Shown here: positions 5,554-13,947 of the stretch, in pieces
Layout: every line of letters starts with the position of its first letter
Numbering within the stretch: the stretch's first letter is position 1
NCBI GenBank assembly: GCA_964388835.1
Contig: CAYMBZ010000040.1
Span: forward strand, 1 to 14,181
Source of the DNA: UBA1738 sp964388835
Lineage (GTDB): Bacteria; Bacillota; Clostridia; UBA1381
DNA: 14,181 nt
Direction: 5' to 3'
Made by a program: the position numbers and the translations under genes
Notes under the pieces: generated by a model
Databases searched by the model: none
The model's input: the letters and a program-made list of their open reading frames with translations, nothing else
What the model was told of the DNA's origin: nothing

Positions 5554-8055
5554 GTGGCTAAAAAATTCAAAGAAAAAGAGCTCGACATGGAGGCAATTGC
5601 CAACCAAAAAATAGTTGACGTTGAACTCAATTCAGAAATGAAAAAATCATATATCGATTACGCAATGAGCGTTATCGTTTCGCGTGCACTTCCCGATGTC
5701 CGCGACGGTATGAAGCCGGTTCACAGACGTATTCTCTACGATATGTACGAATCCGGGCTTCTTTATGAATCAGACTTCAAAAAGTCCGCGGCAACCGTCG
5801 GTGATGTGCTCGGTAAATACCATCCTCACGGTGATACATCGGTGTACGATGCAATGGTTCGAATGGGCCAGGATTTTTCTCTCAGATATCCGCTTGTTCA
5901 GGGAAAGGGTAACTTCGGTTCTATCGACGGTGACCCGCCTGCCGCATATCGTTATACCGAGGCGAAAATGTCCAAGCTTTCTGCGGAAATGCTGTCGGAT
6001 ATAGAAAAGCAAACGGTTGACTTCGTGCCAAACTATGACGACAAACTTTTGGAACCTGACGTACTTCCGTCGCGTTTTCCAAACCTTTTGGTAAACGGTT
6101 CCTCCGGTATTGCTGTCGGAATGGCTACCAACATACCGCCGCACAATCTTTCGGAAACGATTGACGGTATCATGGCAGCAATCGATGACCCGATGATTAC
6201 GATAGATGAGCTCATGCAGAACTACATCAAAGGTCCGGATTTTCCGACCGGCGGTGTTATTATGGGCAAAAGCGGCATCCGTAAGGCGTATACAACAGGC
6301 AGGGGCAGAATTATAGTGCGTGCAAAGGCTGAGATTGAGGAGCTTTCAAATGGCAGACAAAGAATCGTTGTGTCCGAGCTTCCCTATCAAGTAAACAAAG
6401 CACGTCTTGAAAAACATATCAACGAGCTTGTACGCGACGGTAAGATTGACGGAATCGCATCAACAAGAGACGAATCCGACTCAAATATGCACTTCATTAT
6501 CGACTTAAAGCGAGATGCAAATGCCAATGTGGTTTTAAATAACCTTTTCAAATATACGCAAATGCAAGAAACTTTCGGCGCAATTATGATTGCACTTGTG
6601 GATAAAGAGCCGAAAATACTTAACTTGCGTGAAATGATTGATGCATACATTCATCATCAAGAGGACGTAATAAAGCGCAGAACAGCGTTTGACCTTGCAA
6701 AGGCTGAGGAAAGACTTCACCTTTTGGAGGGCTATAAAATTGTTGTCGAAAATATCGATGAGGTCATCAGCATAATCAGAAAATCTTCATCAATCAGCGA
6801 TGCAAAGCTTGCACTTTCCGAAAAGTTTAGTCTCTCGGAAGTTCAGGCAACCGCTATTGTACAGATGCAGTTGGGTCGCTTATCCGGAATGGAACGCGAC
6901 AAAATTGAAGCGGAATACGCTCAAACGGTTGAGAAAATAGCCGCTCTCCGCGATATTTTGGAAAATGAGGGCAAGGTTCTTGAAATTGTCAAAGAGGACC
7001 TTTTGAAAATCAAAGCAAAATACGGTGATGAGCGCCGCACTGAGATTTCCATGTCCTCTGTAGACCTTGAGGATGAGGACTTGATTGAGGAAGAGGATGT
7101 TGTAATCACCCTTACCCATACCGGATACACCAAGCGCGTTCCGGTTGACACCTACAAGTCACAGCACAGAGGCGGACGTGGAATTGCCGGCATGACCACT
7201 CGTGAAGAGGATTTTGTGGAACACCTATTTACAACCTCCACGCACAATCACATTCTCTTCTTTACGAATAAGGGAATCGTATATCATCTAAAGGCTTATC
7301 AAATTCCCGAAGCGGGCAGACAAGCAAAGGGTACAGCTATTGTGAACCTTCTCCCCCTTGAGGCAGATGAAAAGATAACCGCAATGATTCCTGTAGGCGA
7401 TTTTGAGGAAGACCATTATCTCACCTTTGTCACCAAACTCGGTACAATTAAAAAGACCGATTTGCTTGCGTATGCTAACATACGTTCCGGCGGTTTGCGC
7501 GCAATCGATATTGCGGACGGCGATGAGCTTATCAGCGTTAAAATTACCGACGGAAGCAACGAGCTTATGATAGGCACTCACCGCGGTATGGCGGTACGTT
7601 TTTCGGAAAATGATGTACGTCCCATGGGCAGAACCGCACACGGCGTGCGCGGAATACGCTTAAAAGACGGTGACTACGTTGTATCGGCTGTTACCGTCGA
7701 TGAAAACGCCCAGCTTCTCACAATTACCGAAAACGGCTACGGTAAAAAGACAAAATTTGATGAATACAAGGTGCAATCGCGCGGCGGCCAGGGTGTATAT
7801 AACTACAAGATTACCGAAAAAACCGGGGCGGTTTCCGGTATGGCGGCGGTTTCCGATGATGATGACGTTATGATTATTACTTCGGACGGTGTTATTATCC
7901 GAACTCACACTGCCGAAATCAGCACCTACAGCAGACAAACTCAGGGCGTGCGTGTTATGAAGCTCGCCGAGGATGTTAAGGTTGTCAGCATTGCGGCAAC
8001 ACCTCATTCAGAGGAAGAAGAAATTACGGAAAGCGGTGAAAATACAGATGCATAA
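5554..8055 (+). CDS. gyrA: DNA gyrase subunit A
   Basis: With GyrB this subunit forms gyrase, which puts negative supercoils into DNA using ATP. The 833 residues are a normal length. The breakage-reunion domain shows the catalytic tyrosine in AAYRYTEAKMS (Tyr134) and the quinolone region KYHPHGDTSVYD (88-99). The C-terminal beta-pinwheel carries the GyrA box as QHRGGRG (537-543), which marks gyrase rather than topoisomerase IV. The tail is acidic (EEEEITESGENTDA). I chose GTG 5554 because GGGAGGAAG sits six bases before it; the frame is open back to 5512, but the promoter -10 box ends at 5504, so a start there is very unlikely. At the positions of E. coli Ser83 and Asp87 it has Thr95 and Asp99. 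No gyrB is adjacent. The cyclophilin gene follows after 13 bases. Confidence 0.96.
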   Translation: MAKKFKEKELDMEAIANQKIVDVELNSEMKKSYIDYAMSVIVSRALPDVRDGMKPVHRRILYDMYESGLLYESDFKKSAATVGDVLGKYHPHGDTSVYDAMVRMGQDFSLRYPLVQGKGNFGSIDGDPPAAYRYTEAKMSKLSAEMLSDIEKQTVDFVPNYDDKLLEPDVLPSRFPNLLVNGSSGIAVGMATNIPPHNLSETIDGIMAAIDDPMITIDELMQNYIKGPDFPTGGVIMGKSGIRKAYTTGRGRIIVRAKAEIEELSNGRQRIVVSELPYQVNKARLEKHINELVRDGKIDGIASTRDESDSNMHFIIDLKRDANANVVLNNLFKYTQMQETFGAIMIALVDKEPKILNLREMIDAYIHHQEDVIKRRTAFDLAKAEERLHLLEGYKIVVENIDEVISIIRKSSSISDAKLALSEKFSLSEVQATAIVQMQLGRLSGMERDKIEAEYAQTVEKIAALRDILENEGKVLEIVKEDLLKIKAKYGDERRTEISMSSVDLEDEDLIEEEDVVITLTHTGYTKRVPVDTYKSQHRGGRGIAGMTTREEDFVEHLFTTSTHNHILFFTNKGIVYHLKAYQIPEAGRQAKGTAIVNLLPLEADEKITAMIPVGDFEEDHYLTFVTKLGTIKKTDLLAYANIRSGGLRAIDIADGDELISVKITDGSNELMIGTHRGMAVRFSENDVRPMGRTAHGVRGIRLKDGDYVVSAVTVDENAQLLTITENGYGKKTKFDEYKVQSRGGQGVYNYKITEKTGAVSGMAAVSDDDDVMIITSDGVIIRTHTAEISTYSRQTQGVRVMKLAEDVKVVSIAATPHSEEEEITESGENTDA

Positions 8056-8068
8056 CAGGAGATTTATT

Positions 8069-8707
8069 ATGAAAACTATTTTGGGACTTATGCTTGCGTT
8101 GTCACTATTTTCAGGTGCCGGCTGCAAGCCTTCAATCGACAACCCCTCGGATTTATACTCCGAAACGGTGAACATTAAAATTGAGCTTACCGACGGCAGA
8201 GAAATGATAGCTGAGCTTTATCCGAAACTCGCTCCGAAAACGGTGGAAAACTTTGTTGAGCTTGCAAACGAAGACTTTTTTGACGGTCTTGTTTTCCACA
8301 GAGTTATAAGCGGATTTATGATTCAGGGCGGCGGTTATGATGAAACTTTCTATGATGGCAACTTCAATCAAAAGGAAACCGCGTCAATCAACGGCGAATT
8401 TGAATCAAACGGATTTAAAAACGACCTGAAGCACAATCGCGGCGTACTTTCAATGGCAAGAACCTCTGAGCCTAACTCGGCATCAAGCCAGTTCTTCATC
8501 ATGCATGAGGATTCTCCCCACTTAGACGGTCAATATGCCGCTTTCGGAAAAATAACCGAAGGACTTGACGTTGTGGACGAAATTGCAAACTGCGAAACTT
8601 CCTCTGTTTCCGGCAATCTGACATTTAACGGTCAGGTATACGAGCAGAACATGACAGATGTTCCCAAAGAGCCTGTCGTTATAAAAACAATAGACGTTAT
8701 TGAATAA
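8069..8707 (+). CDS. Cyclophilin-type peptidyl-prolyl isomerase, exported lipoprotein-like
   Basis: The 212-residue protein joins a hydrophobic N-terminus (MKTILGLMLALSLFSGAGC) to a cyclophilin domain (about 35-210). Cyclophilins catalyse cis-trans isomerisation of proline peptide bonds and help proteins fold. Active-site features are present: Arg78 in FHRV, Gln86 in FMIQGGG, and SASSQFFI at 137-144. Cys19 suggests lipid attachment outside the membrane, but the lipobox is poor (Gly at -3, where Leu is usual), so plain secretion or anchoring is possible. The start is set by AGGAG at 8057-8061; an upstream in-frame ATG inside gyrA would bury the signal sequence. It has about 20 residues near its C-terminus (about 177-197) that the second cyclophilin lacks. 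It sits 13 bases after gyrA and 26 before its paralogue. Confidence 0.9.
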   Translation: MKTILGLMLALSLFSGAGCKPSIDNPSDLYSETVNIKIELTDGREMIAELYPKLAPKTVENFVELANEDFFDGLVFHRVISGFMIQGGGYDETFYDGNFNQKETASINGEFESNGFKNDLKHNRGVLSMARTSEPNSASSQFFIMHEDSPHLDGQYAAFGKITEGLDVVDEIANCETSSVSGNLTFNGQVYEQNMTDVPKEPVVIKTIDVIE

Positions 8708-8733
8708 AAATACATCGAAAGGAATATACTAAT

Positions 8734-9210
8734 ATGATAAACATTGAAATTGAAATGCTTTGCGGTGACATTATAAAGGCGGAGCTCTACCCCGACATCG
8801 CACCAAACACAGTTGAAAACTTTGTAAGACTTATAAAAGGAAATTTCTTTGACGGTCTTATCTTTCACAGAGTTATAAAGGGCTTTATGATTCAAGGTGG
8901 CGGTTACGATGCCGCAGGAAATCACATAGATGCCGCAACTATCAAAGGTGAATTTGCTTCAAACGGATTTAAAAATGATTTGAAACACACCCGTGGCGTA
9001 CTTTCAATGGCGCGCACAATCGTTCCGGATTCCGCTTCAAGTCAATTCTTCATCATGCATGAAGACGCGCCGCACTTAGACGGTCAGTATGCCGCTTTCG
9101 GCAAGGTTACGGACGGAATGGACTCTGTTGATAAAATCGCCGAGTGTGAAACGGATTCAAGTGATGCACCTATCGAAAAGCAGATTATAAAAACCATCAG
9201 ACTTGCATAA
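8734..9210 (+). CDS. Cyclophilin-type peptidyl-prolyl isomerase, cytoplasmic
   Basis: This 158-residue protein is just a cyclophilin domain without signal peptide, so it should act in the cytoplasm. It has Arg46 in FHRV, Gln54 in FMIQGGG and SASSQFFIMHED at 100-111. It is clearly a tandem paralogue of the gene before it: over an ungapped 57-residue block (3-59 here, 35-91 in the neighbour) I count 39 identical residues, and the block from about 75 to 127 is just as close. An AAAGGAA Shine-Dalgarno precedes the ATG. It lacks the late insertion of the exported copy and ends soon after the last strand. A weak hairpin and prfA follow. Confidence 0.93.
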   Translation: MINIEIEMLCGDIIKAELYPDIAPNTVENFVRLIKGNFFDGLIFHRVIKGFMIQGGGYDAAGNHIDAATIKGEFASNGFKNDLKHTRGVLSMARTIVPDSASSQFFIMHEDAPHLDGQYAAFGKVTDGMDSVDKIAECETDSSDAPIEKQIIKTIRLA

Positions 9211-9220
9211 AATTCAGCAT

Positions 9221-9250
9221 GAGCCTTCCCTTAAAAACAAGAGAAGGCTT
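9221..9250 (+). terminator. Hairpin between the cyclophilin and prfA genes, weak terminator or attenuator
   Basis: AGCCTTC (9222-9228) pairs with GAAGGCT (9243-9249); CTT and AAG extend the stem past one mismatch around an AAAAAC loop. The bases after it (TGTACTTTATGG) do not form a T-run, so full termination is unlikely. It may be a partial terminator, a processing site or an RNA-stabilising element in the 78-base gap before prfA, where I see no convincing promoter. Confidence 0.45.
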
Positions 9251-9288
9251 GTACTTTATGGATACAATTTTACTTTAAGGAGATACCT

Positions 9289-10356
9289 ATGTTCGACAAA
9301 TTAGAAACACTTGAAAAACGTTTTGAGCTGGTTACGCAAAAGCTCTCCGACCCGGATATTGTCAGCAATCAAGAGGAATTTCGCAAATATTGCAAGGAAA
9401 ATTCCGATCTTACTCCGATTATTGACAAATACCGTGAATACAAGGCGGCAAAGGCATCAATTGCGGAATGTAAAGAAATACTCTCCGGCGGAGATAAAGA
9501 GCTTGAAGAGCTTGCAAAAGCCGAACTCGGCGACTCTGAGGAAAAGCTTGAAGCCGTTACCGGCGAGCTTAAAATTCTTTTACTGCCAAAAGACCCGAAT
9601 GATGACAAAAACGTTATCATTGAAATCCGAGGCGGCACCGGCGGCGAAGAAGCGGCACTTTTTGCCGCAGATTTATTCCGCATGTACACGATGTATGCCG
9701 AGAGCAAGCAATGGAAAATAGAAATTCTATCCTCAAACCCCACCGATATCGGTGGATATAAAGAGGTGACTTTCTCAATCACAGGTCAAGGTGCTTATTC
9801 AAAATTTAAATTCGAAAGCGGCGTCCACCGTGTTCAGCGTGTTCCCTCCACCGAATCACAGGGTAGAATACAGACTTCTGCGGCAACTGTTGCGGTTCTT
9901 CCCGAGGTTGAAGAAGTCGAAGTGGACATCAACCAAAATGACCTACGAATCGATGTATTCCGTGCCGGAGGTCCGGGCGGTCAGTGCGTAAACACCACCG
10001 ACTCAGCGGTGCGCATAACTCACCTGCCGACAGGTATTGTAGTTTCCTGTCAGGACGAGAAATCGCAATTTAAAAACAAGGACAAGGCAATGAAAATCCT
10101 ACGTTCACGCATTTATGAGGAAATGGAAGCACAGCGCCATTCACAAATTGCAGATGAACGAAAATCACAAATCGGCTCCGGTGACCGCAGTGAACGAATA
10201 CGCACATACAACTACCCGCAAAGCCGCGTAACCGACCACAGAATAAATCTTACGCTTTATAAGCTTGAACAAATCCTGAACGGAGCTCTCGACGAATTAA
10301 TCGATGCGCTCATAACAGCGGACCAGGCGGCAAAAATGTCCGGTGAAGAATTATAA
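9289..10356 (+). CDS. prfA: Peptide chain release factor 1
   Basis: RF1 recognises UAA and UAG stop codons in the ribosomal A site and triggers release of the finished protein. The 355-residue length is normal. The codon-reading motif is PST (186-188) in RVPSTESQGRI, the PxT form of RF1; RF2 would have SPF here. The catalytic GGQ is at 230-232 in GGPGGQCVNTTDSAVRI. Gln232 is the residue methylated by PrmC, whose gene is 2.7 kb downstream. The usual residue after the GGQ is His or Ser; here it is Cys233. The start is set by AAGGAG 6 to 11 bases ahead. The ligase gene follows after 33 bases. The call is secure. Confidence 0.96.
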   Translation: MFDKLETLEKRFELVTQKLSDPDIVSNQEEFRKYCKENSDLTPIIDKYREYKAAKASIAECKEILSGGDKELEELAKAELGDSEEKLEAVTGELKILLLPKDPNDDKNVIIEIRGGTGGEEAALFAADLFRMYTMYAESKQWKIEILSSNPTDIGGYKEVTFSITGQGAYSKFKFESGVHRVQRVPSTESQGRIQTSAATVAVLPEVEEVEVDINQNDLRIDVFRAGGPGGQCVNTTDSAVRITHLPTGIVVSCQDEKSQFKNKDKAMKILRSRIYEEMEAQRHSQIADERKSQIGSGDRSERIRTYNYPQSRVTDHRINLTLYKLEQILNGALDELIDALITADQAAKMSGEEL

Positions 10357-10389
10357 AATTACACTTAAAATACGGAAGGAGATATTTAT

Positions 10390-11985
10390 ATGGGAAAAGA
10401 ATATCCTTACAACAAGGTTAAACATGTACGCGATATTAAGGAAATGCTGGAGCATGTCAGCGAAAAATACGCTGACAAAACCGCATTTTGGTATACCAAA
10501 GACAAGGAACAAATAAACAAAACCTACAAGCAGGTTAAAAATGATACATTTGCGCTTGCTTCTTACTTCTACAGCATAGGTGTTAAAAACACAAAAATCG
10601 CACTTTATGCCGAAAACAGCTATGAATGGATTATAACATATCTTGCCGCTGTTATCGGTTCAAACGTTATCGTTCCCCTTGACAAGGAATTAAAACCCAC
10701 GGAAGCGGCGGTTCTCTACCGCGCCTGTGATGCTGGTATGCTTGTTTATTCCGAGAAGAAATCCGCGCTTACGGAGGAATTTTCCGAAGGTGAACTCAAT
10801 CACAGCCTCTGCCTTTCAAACTTTGGCGCCGCTGTTGAAAAGGGTGCCGCACTGCTTTCGGAAACAGGAATTTTGGAAAATGAGATAGATGTTGAGGCTC
10901 CTTGTTCTATTATCTATACCTCAGGCACAACCGGAACGCCGAAAGGCGTAATGCTCTGCCAGCGCAATTTGATATCCGATATGATTCGCTCATTGGAAAC
11001 TTTGCGCATTACAAAGGGTACAGTTGCGGTTCTTCCCTTTAACCACACTTTCGGATTTATGGCATGCGTGCTCTGTCAGCTTCATATAGGCTCACCGGTT
11101 TATTTGAACGACAGCCTTAAATATGTACTCAGGGACATAAATCTTGCAAAACCGAGCCACATTTCGGTTGTTCCACTTTTTATTGACAGCTTCTATAAAG
11201 GTATCTGGAAAAACGCAAAAAAGAGCGGCAAAGACAAGGCATTAAAGGCTCTTATCAAGACCAGCAACGCCATGCGCAAGCTCGGAATAGATATGCGTAA
11301 AAAGCTGTTTAAATCGGTTATAGACGCATTCGGCGGCAATCTCGAAATGATTATTACCGGCGGCGCGCCCGTTTCAAATGAAATGATTAAGGCTTTTGAC
11401 GATATCGGAATTAAAATTATTAACGGCTACGGAATTTCCGAATGTTCCCCGATTGTATCAATCAACCGAGATAAATGGGTTAAACCGGGCAGTGTAGGTC
11501 AGCATGTCAATACCGTCAGTGTTAAAACCATAAATAATAACGAGGACGGCGAGGGCGAAATCTGCGTCAAAGGTGATATCGTAATGCTCGGATATTACAA
11601 TAACCCGGAAGCAAATGCCGAAGCCTTTACCGAGGACGGCTGGTTCAGAACCGGAGATATCGGCAAGGTTGATGAGGACGGCTTTGTATATATTACCGGC
11701 AGAAAGAAAAACCTTATCATTCTCGAAAACGGCAAGAACGTTTATCCCGAGGAACTTGAATATCTTATCGGAAACATAGAGGGCGTTGATGAAGTTCTGG
11801 TTTATGCTGAAGACGGATATATAACGGCTGAAATTTATTCCGAGGATATTACCAAAAAGGACGCCATTACCGAAAATATAAAGACGATGCTTAACCCGTC
11901 AGTTGCGGTATATAAGCAAATCCGCAAGATCAAATTCCGCGCCTCGGAATTCGAAAAAACTACCACGAAAAAAATCAAGAGATGA
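10390..11985 (+). CDS. AMP-binding acyl-CoA synthetase-like ligase
   Basis: The 531-residue protein belongs to the adenylate-forming superfamily, which activates a carboxylic acid with ATP to an acyl-AMP and usually passes it to CoA. Core motifs are in order: IIYTSGTTGTPKGVM (174-188), GYGISECSP (346-354), GWFRTGDIG (417-425) and GRKKNLIILENGKNVYPEE (437-455). A terminal KTTTKKIKR carries the likely catalytic lysine. Length and the NGKNVYPEE form resemble bacterial long-chain fatty acid-CoA ligases more than acetyl-CoA synthetases or NRPS domains, but the substrate cannot be told. No membrane segment is evident. A GGAAGGAG Shine-Dalgarno precedes the start. It is the last gene of the gyrA-led run and is followed by a strong terminator; its link to translation genes on either side is unclear. 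Confidence 0.9.
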   Translation: MGKEYPYNKVKHVRDIKEMLEHVSEKYADKTAFWYTKDKEQINKTYKQVKNDTFALASYFYSIGVKNTKIALYAENSYEWIITYLAAVIGSNVIVPLDKELKPTEAAVLYRACDAGMLVYSEKKSALTEEFSEGELNHSLCLSNFGAAVEKGAALLSETGILENEIDVEAPCSIIYTSGTTGTPKGVMLCQRNLISDMIRSLETLRITKGTVAVLPFNHTFGFMACVLCQLHIGSPVYLNDSLKYVLRDINLAKPSHISVVPLFIDSFYKGIWKNAKKSGKDKALKALIKTSNAMRKLGIDMRKKLFKSVIDAFGGNLEMIITGGAPVSNEMIKAFDDIGIKIINGYGISECSPIVSINRDKWVKPGSVGQHVNTVSVKTINNNEDGEGEICVKGDIVMLGYYNNPEANAEAFTEDGWFRTGDIGKVDEDGFVYITGRKKNLIILENGKNVYPEELEYLIGNIEGVDEVLVYAEDGYITAEIYSEDITKKDAITENIKTMLNPSVAVYKQIRKIKFRASEFEKTTTKKIKR

Positions 11986-11995
11986 TTTTAAACTT

Positions 11996-12027
11996 ACAAG
12001 CGGCAGAATATTTTGCCGCTTGTTTTT
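11996..12027 (+). terminator. Strong intrinsic terminator after the ligase gene
   Basis: A perfect 10-bp stem (ACAAGCGGCA at 11996-12005, TGCCGCTTGT at 12014-12023) with an 8-base AT-rich loop runs straight into TTTTACATTTTTTTT. It ends the gyrA-to-ligase unit before the promoter at 12066. Confidence 0.92.
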
Positions 12028-12065
12028 ACATTTTTTTTAAAATCAAAATATATCTTCTTTCACTA

Positions 12066-12094
12066 TTGCAAAAAAAGTGTTTTGGGTTTATAAT
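12066..12094 (+). promoter_or_regulatory. Promoter of the DUF1385-prmC unit
   Basis: TTGCAA (12066-12071), exactly 17 bases, then TATAAT (12089-12094); the GTG start lies 21 bases after the -10 box, so the leader is very short. Only one -35 base pair group departs from consensus. Confidence 0.8.
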
Positions 12095-12115
12095 ATAATA
12101 TGAGGTGATATATAC

Positions 12116-13105
12116 GTGAATACAGAAAAGCATATGACATCAATCGGAGGTCAGGCAATCATCGAAGGAGTAATGATGAGAGGGCCCTTCAAAACAGCTA
12201 TAGCTGTGCGCAAGCCGGACAAGGAGATTGAATGTAAAATAGAAGAAAACGGAACAAAAAAGCGGAACAAATTTTTCCGTCTGCCGATTGTACGCGGATG
12301 TGTGAATTTTATCGACAGCCTTATTGTCGGTATGAAAGCACTTATGTTTTCCGCCGAATTTATGGATATTGAGGATGATGAGGCTTCCGAGAGCAAGTTC
12401 GACAAATGGCTTGAAGATAAGCTTGGCGATAAAATAAAGGATATAGTAATCTATGTCGCAATCGCACTTTCCTTAGTTATGAGTGTCGGTCTTTTTATTC
12501 TTTTGCCGACCGCTGTTACACAAGGCTTGCAGTGGCTTCTCGGCAAAACCTCACTTGCGGATTTTTCTTCCACAAGCGCATTTATCGGCACTACTGAGGG
12601 TATTGTGAAAATGATTATTTTCCTTACCTATATGTTTTTGGTATCAAAAATGGAGGATATCCGCCGAGTATTCGAATATCACGGCGCAGAGCATAAAACC
12701 ATCGCCTGCTATGAAGCGGGAGAGGAGCTGACCGTGGAAAACGTAAAAAAGCATACCCGCTTTCATCCCAGATGCGGCACCAGTTTTCTCCTTTTTGTTA
12801 TGATTGTCAGCATAATACTTTATGCGCTTCTGCCGAAATTTACGCAGGACAGCTACTCCGCAATTGAACGTCTGCTTTTGCGTATGGGAACGCGCCTTCT
12901 TCTACTTCCGGTAGTTGCCGGTGTTTCATACGAGATAATTAAGCTCGCGGGGCGCAGTGCTAACTCTGTTGTAAAACTGCTCACCAAGCCCGGTTTGTGG
13001 CTTCAGCGGCTTACAACGTGTGAACCGGACGATAGTCAGATTGAGGTTGCAATCGCTTCAATCAATGCTGTAATCCCGGAGGACAGGGAATCGGATAAAT
13101 GGTAA
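12116..13105 (+). CDS. DUF1385 (YqhQ-like) integral membrane protein
   Basis: The 329-residue protein starts with the family signature GGQAIIEGVMMRGP (11-24). It also has the conserved histidine-rich block EYHGAEHKTIACYE (187-200) followed by HTRFHPRCGTSF (213-224), which looks like a metal site. Hydrophobic segments lie at about 110-132, 163-177, 222-239 and 260-275. The end of the domain is LTKPGLWLQRLTTCEPDD (289-306). The Bacillus relative is YqhQ; the function of the family is not established. The GTG start is supported by AGGTGA (12103-12108) and the promoter just upstream. It overlaps prmC by seven bases, a coupling widely seen in Clostridia, so its product may be needed together with PrmC or simply share its expression. 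The family call is secure. Confidence 0.92.
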   Translation: MNTEKHMTSIGGQAIIEGVMMRGPFKTAIAVRKPDKEIECKIEENGTKKRNKFFRLPIVRGCVNFIDSLIVGMKALMFSAEFMDIEDDEASESKFDKWLEDKLGDKIKDIVIYVAIALSLVMSVGLFILLPTAVTQGLQWLLGKTSLADFSSTSAFIGTTEGIVKMIIFLTYMFLVSKMEDIRRVFEYHGAEHKTIACYEAGEELTVENVKKHTRFHPRCGTSFLLFVMIVSIILYALLPKFTQDSYSAIERLLLRMGTRLLLLPVVAGVSYEIIKLAGRSANSVVKLLTKPGLWLQRLTTCEPDDSQIEVAIASINAVIPEDRESDKW

Positions 13106-13947
13106 TTAAGGAACTTTTATATAATACAATTCAATATTTACGCGAAAGCGGCAATGATAATCCGATTTTTGAAGCGCACTGCCTTGTCCGTCATGCTTTT
13201 TCCCTCTCCGCAACCGAGCTTGTGCTCATGCATGACAAAACGGCAGACCCGAAAAAAGCCGAATTCCTTTCCTCGCTTACCGCACGTCGAGTATCCGGTG
13301 AACCGCTACAATACATTTTGGGAACGCAGGAGTTTATGTCCCTTGAATTTGCCGTTACGGAGGACGTGCTTATCCCCCGCCCCGATACCGAAACTTTGAC
13401 GGAATACGTCATTGAACATATGAAAAACCGCGGTTTCTCGCTTTTGGATATCGGCACGGGCACAGGTTGTATACCGCTCAGCATTGCATACTACAACAAG
13501 CGTACATATGTGCGCGGTGTGGATATAAGTGAAAAAGCCGTAAAAATTGCCGAGAGTAACAGTGAAAAATTACGTCTTTCGGAACGTGCAGCTTTTGAAA
13601 AGCTTGATATTTTAACCGAAATCCCCTGCGGAAAATACGATATCATAACCTCAAATCCGCCTTACATAGAAAGTGATGTAATTGAATCTCTCGACACATG
13701 CGTCAAAGATTTTGAGCCGCGCCTTGCACTGGACGGCGGTGCTGACGGGCTGGTGTTCTACCGCAGAATTTGTGATATTGCGCCGCTTATTTTAAACCCC
13801 GGAGGCATGCTTATATTTGAAATCGGATATAATCAAGGCGTCTCCGTTTCAAAGCTCATGCAAAAAAGCTTCCGCGACGTTGAAGTAATTAAAGATTTAT
13901 GTGAAAATGACCGAGTTGCAGTCGGATTTCTTAAACAGCTTTCATGA
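13099..13947 (+). CDS. prmC: Release factor glutamine methyltransferase
   Basis: PrmC (HemK) uses SAM to methylate the side-chain nitrogen of the GGQ glutamine in release factors, which raises termination efficiency; here the targets would be Gln232 of the RF1 in this window and an RF2 elsewhere. The 282 residues are a normal length. The N-terminal helical domain ends with RRVSGEPLQYILG (63-75). LIPRPDTE (91-98) and motif I as DIGTGTGCI (117-125) follow, and the catalytic NPPY is at 186-189 in TSNPPYIESD. The start overlaps the end of DUF1385; AGGGAA at 13085-13090 is a fair ribosome site. A small ORF starts on the base after its stop codon. The call is secure. Confidence 0.95.
   Translation: MVIKELLYNTIQYLRESGNDNPIFEAHCLVRHAFSLSATELVLMHDKTADPKKAEFLSSLTARRVSGEPLQYILGTQEFMSLEFAVTEDVLIPRPDTETLTEYVIEHMKNRGFSLLDIGTGTGCIPLSIAYYNKRTYVRGVDISEKAVKIAESNSEKLRLSERAAFEKLDILTEIPCGKYDIITSNPPYIESDVIESLDTCVKDFEPRLALDGGADGLVFYRRICDIAPLILNPGGMLIFEIGYNQGVSVSKLMQKSFRDVEVIKDLCENDRVAVGFLKQLS

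Noticed and set aside
7288..8007. Two minus-strand open frames of about 115 codons
   Set aside because: They are antisense to the gyrA C-terminal domain and show no coding character of their own.
5554..8055. ParC (topoisomerase IV subunit A) as an alternative to GyrA
   Set aside because: The GyrA box QHRGGRG is present and the full beta-pinwheel is intact, which points to gyrase.
9289..10356. Release factor 2
   Set aside because: The motif at the codon-reading loop is PST, of the RF1 PxT type and not SPF, and there is no internal programmed frameshift site.
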